Source of the DNA: an uncultured Clostridia bacterium
GTDB taxonomy: Bacteria; Bacillota; Clostridia; TANB77; CAG-508
DNA length: 53,117 bases
NCBI GenBank assembly: GCA_944393485.1
Contig: CALYAJ010000003.1
Span: 1 to 53,117, forward strand
Reading direction: 5' to 3'
In this document: positions 8,368 through 15,330 of the stretch, piece by piece
Numbering within the stretch: the first letter of the stretch is position 1
Layout: the number at the start of each line of letters is the position of its first letter
Notes under the pieces: generated by a model
What the model was told of the DNA's origin: nothing
Databases searched by the model: none
The model's input: only the letters and a program-made list of their open reading frames with translations
Made by a program: the position numbers and the translations under genes

Positions 8368-9696
8368 ATGGCAAAAATCACTCCGCAAACTAAATGGGGA
8401 GATGTATTAAAAAGTTTAGTCAATCAAGAAGAAAAGGAAAAAGTATTAGATGCGGTTTATGAGCTTACATATTTAAAGTTACCGAATGATTATGAAATAG
8501 GAAAATATTTGGAAGCTGCAAGGCAACATTTTTGGCATAAAGAAAGAATGAATGAAGAAACAGGCCAAGCAAAAAAAGTAGGATTTAAAAAAAGTGATGA
8601 TCTTTTCGAAAAATATTCTGTTGAGCATTTAGCGAAAATAGGATTTTTTGAAGATGTAAAAAATGATTTAGATTTTGACAAAGTAGATTCTAGAGGTTTT
8701 ATAATAGGAGAATGTGCAAATCTTGAAACAAAATATGGATATAATATTTATACAGGAACACAATATTGTGAAGAAAAAGATGGTATAGAAGAACAAGATG
8801 TTGATGGATACAAGAAAAGTGGAGTAAATGCATATACTCAGACTTTATATGATAGGTATTTTTTTAGATATGATGAAGAAGAAGCAAAATGGGTGAATTT
8901 GCTTACAAGAGAAGATAAGGATCTTCTTGGATATAATCATGAAGGTATAAAAATTGATGAAAAAACAGGAAGAGTCGGATTCGATAGAGATGGATTATGG
9001 CATGAAAAACTAGAAGATGGAACGTATGCAAAAATAGGAAGTAAATATGATAAATATGGGTATGATGTACATGGATTTGACCGTTATGGAAAAACAAAAT
9101 TTAAAGAGACTATTGTAAATGGCTTTTTGGCAGATGGGAGAAATGCGTATAATGATATTATATATGTTGATGGATACGATATAGATGGATTTGATGAAAA
9201 AGGCTTTAATGAAGAAGGCATACATAAGGTTACAGGATGTCATTATTCACCACAAGGATATATGAAAGATTCTTCGGATGAATATAAGAGACCGTTTCCA
9301 ATATTTGAAGCATTAAAAGCGAATGATGAATCAAAAAAAGAAAAAATAATTTTAGAATGGACAATACTTTCTAGTGTATATCCAGAATTTAAGAAAGGTG
9401 CTTGGTATGAAGTAGGAAAAAGGGAACTTAAAATAAAGGATTTAGATGAAGAACTTCAAGAAATTTCTCCAGCTTTGCAAGATATTCAAAAACTAGAGTT
9501 CCAAACAGGAATGGCAATGCTAGCTGATTTAGACCAAGAAATAGAAGAGAATGCTAAAATGACAAAAGAACTTCGAGAAAAAAGAGAAAAGCTAAAAGCT
9601 AAAAATAAGGAAATTATAGCTGAATTAAATTCATCAATGAAATCACATTTAAGAGAAATAGAAGGAAAAAGGAGTGAATCTCCAGATGAAAGATAA
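8368..9696 (+). CDS. Pentad-repeat (G-aromatic-D/N-x-x) protein with coiled-coil tail
   Basis: The product has 442 residues. Residues 1-100 look helical. Residues about 108-298 hold degenerate five-residue repeats with glycine in register, clearest at 268-285 (DGYDIDGFDEKGFNEEGI) and at 227-240 (YDKYGYDVHGFDRY). Similar 'GYDxxGFDxx' tracts occur in Firmicute proteins of unknown function. Residues about 365-435 are Lys/Glu-rich and predicted coiled coil. There is no enzymatic motif. Linkage to a helicase and a further coiled-coil protein suggests an adaptor or a nucleic-acid or protein-binding partner, which is inference. The start ATG is 7 bases after the helicase stop, and no strong ribosome site is visible, so translation may be coupled. 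Confidence 0.8.
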   Translation: MAKITPQTKWGDVLKSLVNQEEKEKVLDAVYELTYLKLPNDYEIGKYLEAARQHFWHKERMNEETGQAKKVGFKKSDDLFEKYSVEHLAKIGFFEDVKNDLDFDKVDSRGFIIGECANLETKYGYNIYTGTQYCEEKDGIEEQDVDGYKKSGVNAYTQTLYDRYFFRYDEEEAKWVNLLTREDKDLLGYNHEGIKIDEKTGRVGFDRDGLWHEKLEDGTYAKIGSKYDKYGYDVHGFDRYGKTKFKETIVNGFLADGRNAYNDIIYVDGYDIDGFDEKGFNEEGIHKVTGCHYSPQGYMKDSSDEYKRPFPIFEALKANDESKKEKIILEWTILSSVYPEFKKGAWYEVGKRELKIKDLDEELQEISPALQDIQKLEFQTGMAMLADLDQEIEENAKMTKELREKREKLKAKNKEIIAELNSSMKSHLREIEGKRSESPDER

Positions 9697-10084
9697 TAAT
9701 AAAAGTATAATAAAATATGAAAAAAATATTTTTATAAAGTTTTTTGACTATTTAAAAAATAAATTTAAACAATTACGAAACAAAAAAAATCATGAAGAAA
9801 AAAATATAGTAACTGATGAAATTCCAACAAATAATATAAATGAAGAAAAACGTAAAGAAACACTTCAATTATACAATAAATTAAAAAATGGAAAAGTAGA
9901 TATTAATACTATACCAGTAAAAGATTTAAGGAAATTTAATATATTAATAAAAGAAGAAATAAGATTAAAAAAAGAAAAAATAGCTATGCAAAATAAGGAA
10001 TTAGAGAATATAAAGCATGATATAAGAGAGTTAGAACAGAAAAATATGGCATTAAGAAAGCAATACAAAAGTACGGTTACATAA
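9686..10084 (+). CDS. Small coiled-coil protein, third gene of the helicase unit
   Basis: The product has 132 residues. The ATG at 9686 was preferred over an upstream GTG at 9674, because that GTG overlaps the ribosome site AAAAAGGAG (9666-9674). It overlaps the end of the repeat protein gene by 11 bases, so the two are translationally linked. The sequence is lysine-rich, with a basic N-terminal half and a heptad-like C-terminal half (about residues 75-128, ending LEQKNMALRKQYK). There is no signal or membrane segment, and no family was recognised. It probably associates with the repeat protein through coiled coils (inference). Confidence 0.7.
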   Translation: MKDNNKSIIKYEKNIFIKFFDYLKNKFKQLRNKKNHEEKNIVTDEIPTNNINEEKRKETLQLYNKLKNGKVDINTIPVKDLRKFNILIKEEIRLKKEKIAMQNKELENIKHDIRELEQKNMALRKQYKSTVT

Positions 10085-10098
10085 ATAAGTTACATATT

Positions 10099-10127
10099 TT
10101 GACATAAGTTTTTGGTTATGCTATAAT
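10099..10127 (+). promoter_or_regulatory. Consensus vegetative promoter for the 10175 gene
   Basis: TTGACA (10099-10104), a spacer of exactly 17 bases, and TATAAT (10122-10127). Both hexamers match the housekeeping sigma consensus perfectly. It lies immediately after the helicase unit and drives only the GC-richer gene at 10175, which has its own terminator. Confidence 0.85.
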
Positions 10128-10174
10128 TAGTATGAGTAACTCTGTGTTGAATTCAAAAAAAGGAGGAAAAGTAA

Positions 10175-10885
10175 ATGGTGGCTAAAATCACAACAGGTCT
10201 ATACATAATGGCCTTGGCCGATGAGTGTAAAACAAAAGAAGAGTTTTATACTCGGCTGTCTAAAAGCTTAAAATGGCTTTTAGAACCATTTATATTTGAA
10301 GTCCTAATGGGAATTCAATTTTTTCACAAAACAACAGCAATGAAAACTTCTTGGATAAAATATCCAACAGAAGAGTTTTTAAAGCTGTTGGGAGAGGAGG
10401 GCAAGGAAATTCTTGAATATCATATTGAGCCGGGAAATCCGACAAGCAATATAGATATGAAAGAATTTGAGATTAGAAATTATTCTCATCCGGCTTTTAA
10501 GGAATTAAAGATTGCCATGATAGTTGAAAATATCATGAGCAAAACAATTGAAAAGTTGGGGATGAAGAATAACCCGAAGGTCTTTGAAAAACTTGCTTTT
10601 CTCCATCTTGCGAAACAGATTCAGCATAAGGATGCTATAAATCTTAATGCGAGATGGTGGAGAAATATTGAAATTCCTCTGAAGGAGGCATATGCTGAGA
10701 AAGTATTCGAAAAAATATGGCCTGAGATTTTTTTATCAAAAGACGAAGACAGTCGCATCAGTGATTGTAACTTTGGCTTTACAAATAAAGAAATGAGATT
10801 TGTAGGTCACACCAGCGAAGAGCTGGAAAGAGCGCTTGACGAGGCGTATGCTGAAGCTTACATTCAGATAAGTGAATTATTATAA
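10175..10885 (+). CDS. Unrecognised soluble protein, GC-richer than neighbours
   Basis: The product has 236 residues, and AAAGGAGG lies before the ATG. No family was recognised. The sequence is mostly helical and soluble, with no signal peptide or membrane segment, and is rich in Glu/Lys and aromatic residues (for example WWRN near 166). Two 60-base lines inside the gene (10201-10260 and 10381-10440) have 24 and 28 G/C, against 17 in a line of the helicase gene (6541-6600). It also uses codons such as CGG, CTG and CCG that are rare around it. A perfect consensus promoter and a strong terminator frame it as a single-gene unit. The composition suggests recent acquisition or strong expression, but neither is proven. 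Confidence 0.8.
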   Translation: MVAKITTGLYIMALADECKTKEEFYTRLSKSLKWLLEPFIFEVLMGIQFFHKTTAMKTSWIKYPTEEFLKLLGEEGKEILEYHIEPGNPTSNIDMKEFEIRNYSHPAFKELKIAMIVENIMSKTIEKLGMKNNPKVFEKLAFLHLAKQIQHKDAINLNARWWRNIEIPLKEAYAEKVFEKIWPEIFLSKDEDSRISDCNFGFTNKEMRFVGHTSEELERALDEAYAEAYIQISELL

Positions 10886-10900
10886 TCTGAATGTGAGCGA

Positions 10901-10930
10901 AAAATACTGGCCTAATGGCCAGTATTTTTT
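10901..10930 (+). terminator. Terminator of the 10175 gene
   Basis: A 12-bp perfect stem (10901-10912 with 10917-10928) has a TAAT tetraloop and ends in a T-run. The inner arm is ACTGGCC/GGCCAGT. A shorter hairpin with the same TAAT loop and CTGGC/GCCAG arms lies in the leader of the other GC-richer gene at 20741. Confidence 0.9.
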
Positions 10931-11034
10931 GTCTTAATAAGTACGAAATATAACTGTAATGGAAAACTAACAAAAAAATAATTGAAATTAATTTATAAAA
11001 AAAATACAATATAATAAAAATGGAAATAAGATTT

Positions 11035-11545
11035 ATGCTATTAAAAACAAGCTTTGTTTATATCATATTCATATCATTAAGCACTTATATTAAATATTAT
11101 AATAAGTACAATTCAATTAAAAAGTAAATATAAATTAAAAGAAATAATGATTTGCTTATTTATAGAAAATATAGGAATTATATTAGGTGCGAAAATTTTT
11201 GATATATTTACAAATATAGAAATATATAAAACAATGAGCATACAAGAAATTATATTAAATGGTTTTTCATATTGGGGAGCAATAACAGGAATTTTGATAT
11301 ATGCAAAATTTGCCTAAAAATCATATACTGATTTAGCACAAATACTATTTCCAAATTTAATTTTAATATATTCAATTTTAAAAATCTGTGTATTTAAACT
11401 AATATTAGAAATTTTTAGACAGCCAGTTAATATAATGTCAATATCTATATCACAAATAATATCAATTTGGGAAATTATAATTCTAATAATATGGTATAAA
11501 ATGATTAATAAGGAGGAAGAAAATGATAAAAGCTATAGTTTATAA
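11035..11545 (+). pseudogene. Decayed membrane protein gene, Lgt-like
   Basis: This AT-rich stretch of about 600 bases without an intact gene still reads as a hydrophobic protein. It begins at an ATG (11035) in one frame and continues in another frame open from 11081. That frame is interrupted by TAA at 11315-11317, then stays open to 11543-11545, overlapping the start of the next gene. The segments ENIGIILGAKIFD, GFSYWGAITGILIYAKF and LILIYSILKICVF fit the pattern of clostridial prolipoprotein diacylglyceryl transferase-like proteins (GAK, SYGA, then a helix and KIGCF). One frameshift plus one stop indicate a pseudogene. The family call is tentative. Confidence 0.45.
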
Positions 11546-12023
11546 AAGTAATACAGGTCATACAGAACAATATGCACATTTATTAAGTGACAAACTTAAT
11601 ATTCCTTGTTATTCTTTAAGAGAAGCTAATAGAAAACTAAAAAAAGATGATGGAATAATATATTTAGGTTGGCTATTTGCTGGAAAAGTAAAGGGATTAA
11701 AAAAAGCTTCAAAAAAATATAAAATAAATTGTTGTGGAGCAGTTGGCGCATATCCAAAAAGTGAAAATTACACTAAAAACTTAAGAAAGGCAAATAAAAT
11801 AACAAGTCCATTTTTTTATATGCAAGGGGGAATAAATTATGAAAAACTAAATTTTGTGTATAAAAAAATATTAACAATGGTCGGCGAAAGAATTGCTAGT
11901 GAAGGTAATGAAAATAAAAGTGAATTAGTTGATGTGTTTATAAATGGTAAAAATTGTGTACAAGAAGAAAATATAAATGATATGAAAGAATACATCACAA
12001 AAAATATAAAAATAGTAAAGTAA
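11523..12023 (+). CDS. Flavodoxin-domain protein
   Basis: The product has 166 residues with a strong AAGGAGGAAG ribosome site. The N-terminus IVYKSNTGHTEQYAHLLSDK matches the first beta strand and FMN phosphate-binding loop of flavodoxins (T/S-x-T-G-x-T/N). Residues about 45-60 (DGIIYLGWLFAGKVKG) fit the second flavin loop region. The length is normal for a short-chain flavodoxin. It would bind FMN and serve as a one-electron carrier or as a menaquinone- or protoporphyrinogen-linked oxidoreductase, and the exact role is unclear. It is preceded by the decayed Lgt-like gene and followed by a spacer with a terminator. Confidence 0.75.
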   Translation: MIKAIVYKSNTGHTEQYAHLLSDKLNIPCYSLREANRKLKKDDGIIYLGWLFAGKVKGLKKASKKYKINCCGAVGAYPKSENYTKNLRKANKITSPFFYMQGGINYEKLNFVYKKILTMVGERIASEGNENKSELVDVFINGKNCVQEENINDMKEYITKNIKIVK

Positions 12024-12204
12024 TATAAATATGAAAAGGGAATATTCTGAAAACGAAAAAAGAGAATAAAAATCGAATAGCTTGAATAATTATTATAATA
12101 ATCTTATCATTAACTACTGTCGTAGGAACATATCAATATATACAAAAATATAGAACATAACTATTGAAAAGATAATTATTAATTAAATAATATGTAGTAA
12201 AAAT
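12024..12204 (+). other. Spacer with a possible broken small membrane protein
   Basis: One frame in this spacer reads a basic start, an in-frame TGA, then IIIIILSLTTVVGTYQYIQKYRT and a stop at 12158-12160. That is the shape of a single-helix membrane peptide or signal anchor interrupted by a stop codon. There is no ribosome site at a usable start. It may be a remnant of a small anchored protein, otherwise nothing is seen here. Confidence 0.25.
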
Positions 12205-12246
12205 AGAAATTACTTTAATGAAAGGGTAGAGTAATTTCTTTTTTTA
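12205..12246 (+). terminator. Terminator before the tandem membrane genes
   Basis: A 10-bp perfect stem, AGAAATTACT (12205-12214) with AGTAATTTCT (12230-12239), is followed by a long T-run. It lies 50 bases upstream of the gene at 12300 and would stop readthrough from the flavodoxin side. Confidence 0.75.
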
Positions 12247-12299
12247 TGATATAGTATGAAATGTGAATTTCAAAATTACAAAAGAATAAAGGAGAGAAC

Positions 12300-13811
12300 A
12301 TGAAAAGAAAAACGAAAAATATAATTTTATTTTTTATTTTATTTGTAATAACAGGGGCTGTTTTTTGGAATTATATATCTATGCATTATGCAACAGATAC
12401 ATATAATATTATGAATATAGGATATAAAGAATATGCAATAAATAATTCTTTAAGTGATGGAAGAATATTTATGTTTTTAATAGGAATGGTTGCAAATGCA
12501 ACTAATATGCCTATTAATATTTTTGTAATTGGACTTACAGTAATAGCACTTGCTGTTTCATGTATTTGTGTAATCATACTTAAAGATATGATGTTAAAAC
12601 ATGGCGGAACACGTGAAGGAAAATTATTTGAATTTATAGCTATTTTAATTTCATATTGTATAATATTTAATTTTATGTATGTAGAAAATTTGTATTTCGT
12701 TGAGTCAGCCGTAATGGCATGTAGTATATTATTCTACATATTAGCAATAAATCAAATTGCTAAGAAGAGTAAATATTATTTTATAAAAGCACTATTATTA
12801 GCAATATTAGCAACTTTTTGTTATCAAGGAACAATAGGATTATTCATTGTTTTAGGATTGGTATTTTCTATAATAAAACATCCAAGTGCGCCTAAAGAAG
12901 TTGCAAAAGAATTTTTAATAATAGTTGTTATTGCAGGAATATCATTTATAGCAAATTTAATACAAATAGAAATAGCTACAACAATTGCAGGAACTGTACA
13001 AAAAAGATTAAATGGAATTCAAAATTTAGTCGAAAATTTATTATATATACTTGGAAATTTTGGAACGATGGTATTTTCTACAATATTTGTTAATAATTGT
13101 GGTTTATTCCCAAGCTATTTAATGCTAATTTTTGTTTTATTTGTTATGCTAATTGCATTAATTCATGAAATTGCACATAAAGAGAAAAATATATTTTTGA
13201 ATATTTTAATAATTATTGCTATGACTGTAGCTGTTACAATAGCTATGTGTGTAGTAAGTATAACCAGTTATGATACAGGAAGAATACATATGCCTGTTGG
13301 CTCTTTAGTTGGAATATTATTACTTTATTTATTTTCTGGAACACAAGCATTTATTTATTATAAAATTATTAAATATATCTTATTATCAATTATAATTTTA
13401 TATATAGCTACTGTAACTGCAAATACAATTTGGCAATTATATGAACACAAAGAAGTAAATAAATTAGAAGAAAAGCAATGTCAAGGATTAGAAGAATATA
13501 TTTCGAACTATGAAAAAGAGAATAATGTAAAAATCACAGAAGCAAGATATTTTAAATTGTCTAATATGAAAAAATATGGTTACTTTTCAGAAATAGACAA
13601 TGAATCTGTATTAACATATGATGGAGTTGCATGTACTTGGTCTGCAATTGGAACAATTAATTTTTATACAGGCAGAGATTTTGAAGATAATTATTTAGAA
13701 GCATATCCAAATAAAGAATTATTTTATGAATATGCTGCACTTAGAAATTTAGGATATGAAAACAATTTTGTTATTATGGATAACATATTATACTTTTTAG
13801 CATATATTTAG
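12300..13811 (+). CDS. Polytopic membrane protein, GT-C/Glucos_trans_II-like (copy 1)
   Basis: The product has 503 residues with AAAGGAGAG before the ATG. It has about ten membrane helices and a soluble C-terminal tail of about 100 residues. The first loop carries HYATDTYNIMN and a later segment SDGRIFMF. Acidic loop residues after the first helix are typical of lipid-linked-sugar GT-C transferases, including the Glucos_trans_II group. The likely reaction is transfer of a sugar from a polyprenyl phosphate carrier on the outer face of the membrane, and the acceptor is unknown. It is followed after 7 bases by a clear paralogue, so the pair arose by tandem duplication. Confidence 0.65.
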   Translation: MKRKTKNIILFFILFVITGAVFWNYISMHYATDTYNIMNIGYKEYAINNSLSDGRIFMFLIGMVANATNMPINIFVIGLTVIALAVSCICVIILKDMMLKHGGTREGKLFEFIAILISYCIIFNFMYVENLYFVESAVMACSILFYILAINQIAKKSKYYFIKALLLAILATFCYQGTIGLFIVLGLVFSIIKHPSAPKEVAKEFLIIVVIAGISFIANLIQIEIATTIAGTVQKRLNGIQNLVENLLYILGNFGTMVFSTIFVNNCGLFPSYLMLIFVLFVMLIALIHEIAHKEKNIFLNILIIIAMTVAVTIAMCVVSITSYDTGRIHMPVGSLVGILLLYLFSGTQAFIYYKIIKYILLSIIILYIATVTANTIWQLYEHKEVNKLEEKQCQGLEEYISNYEKENNVKITEARYFKLSNMKKYGYFSEIDNESVLTYDGVACTWSAIGTINFYTGRDFEDNYLEAYPNKELFYEYAALRNLGYENNFVIMDNILYFLAYI

Positions 13812-13818
13812 GAGAAAT

Positions 13819-15315
13819 ATGAAAAAGAAAAATATATATTTTTTAATAGTAGTAATAATATTGGCAGTATTAATGTATATTAATTGGATTACTATGCATT
13901 ATTCTGCCGATACGTATAATATAATAAATGTGGGCTATGAAAAATATGCCACAAATTGGTCATTAAAAGATGGCAGATTATTTATGTATGTAATTACAAT
14001 GTTGGCATCTATATTAAATTTGCCAATTAATATTTTTGTAATATCTACATTAGTATTCGCAATAATCATATCTTCAGTAGTTGTAATTAAACTAAAAAAT
14101 CTTGTTATAAAAAATTACGAAAATATCACAATAAAGAAAGAAATATTGTTTACAATAATTTCATTCTTTACTATATTTAATTTTATGTACATAGAAGATA
14201 TGTATTTTGTGGAATGTGTCGTTATGGCAATTAGTTTATTACTTTTTACTTATTCTGCAGAATTTATTGTATATGCAGAAAAAAAGAAGAGAATTTTTAT
14301 AGCTGTAATATTATCAATATTAGGAGTAATTGCATATCAGGGAACTATTGGTTATTTAATAATTTTAACATTTATATTATCGTTACTAAAAAATCCAGTA
14401 ATATTAGAAGGGAAAAAAGAAGACTTAATTAAAAATATAAAACAAATATGTTGGGATTTATTTAAATCTATAATAATAGTTGTAATTTCTATAGCTATTA
14501 ATATGTTATTAGTTAAAATTATAGGAGCTTTAACTAATCAAGAACAAACAAGAGTAGGAAGTATTACATCAATTTTTAGTAATATAAATTATATATTAAA
14601 TAACTTTTCAAGCATTTTGAAAAATTGTATAGGTCTATTCCCAGAATATATGTTATATGTTTTTTTAGGTATATTATTAACATTTTCAGTAATATATGAT
14701 ATAAAAACAAAAGGTAAAAATCTGTTTACAGTAAAAACAATTTTAATAATTTTAATAAGTTTAATAAGTGCATTTATAGTTTCTGTGGGAACATTATCAA
14801 GCTTTTTTACAGGAAGACTAAGATTTTGCATTGGAAGCATTATTGGCTTTGTATTAATTTGTCTATTAAAGGAAAATAAGAGCAAAATATGTAATTATTT
14901 TTTATATATTATTTTAATTTTATATAGCATTATAAATATATATAATTGTATAATAGTTACATATGAACATAAATTAGTAAATATTTATGAAAAAGAAGAA
15001 GTACAAAATATTAGTAATTACATAAAAGAATATGAAGATAAAACAAATATAACTGTAAATAAAATTGCTATATACACTGTAAAGGGAGAAAGCAATAAGG
15101 CATATTTTACTAACATAAATAGAAAATCTGTTGTAACATATAATTCATTAAGATGTGATTGGGCAGCAGATGGCTTAATAAATTTTTATTCAAATGAAAA
15201 ATTAGAAAAGATTAGTTTAACTAAAGAAATTCTAATAGAATATTTACAGAATAGACCAGAAGATGGTTACAAAATTATTGGTGATACACTAGTATTAGAA
15301 TGTTATATGTATTAG
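13819..15315 (+). CDS. Polytopic membrane protein, paralogue of the preceding gene (copy 2)
   Basis: The product has 498 residues and starts 7 bases after copy 1 stops (ribosome site AGGAGAA). It aligns with copy 1 throughout: HYSADTYNIINVGYEKYA against HYATDTYNIMNIGYKEYA, then LKDGRLFMYV, NLPINIFVIS and CDWAADGLINFYS near the C-terminus. The conserved Asp in the first loop and the DGR motif support a shared catalytic or binding site. Divergence is high in the middle helices, suggesting an old duplication. Possibly the two form a complex or act on different acceptors. Confidence 0.65.
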   Translation: MKKKNIYFLIVVIILAVLMYINWITMHYSADTYNIINVGYEKYATNWSLKDGRLFMYVITMLASILNLPINIFVISTLVFAIIISSVVVIKLKNLVIKNYENITIKKEILFTIISFFTIFNFMYIEDMYFVECVVMAISLLLFTYSAEFIVYAEKKKRIFIAVILSILGVIAYQGTIGYLIILTFILSLLKNPVILEGKKEDLIKNIKQICWDLFKSIIIVVISIAINMLLVKIIGALTNQEQTRVGSITSIFSNINYILNNFSSILKNCIGLFPEYMLYVFLGILLTFSVIYDIKTKGKNLFTVKTILIILISLISAFIVSVGTLSSFFTGRLRFCIGSIIGFVLICLLKENKSKICNYFLYIILILYSIINIYNCIIVTYEHKLVNIYEKEEVQNISNYIKEYEDKTNITVNKIAIYTVKGESNKAYFTNINRKSVVTYNSLRCDWAADGLINFYSNEKLEKISLTKEILIEYLQNRPEDGYKIIGDTLVLECYMY

Positions 15316-15330
15316 AAAAGAGGTAACAAA

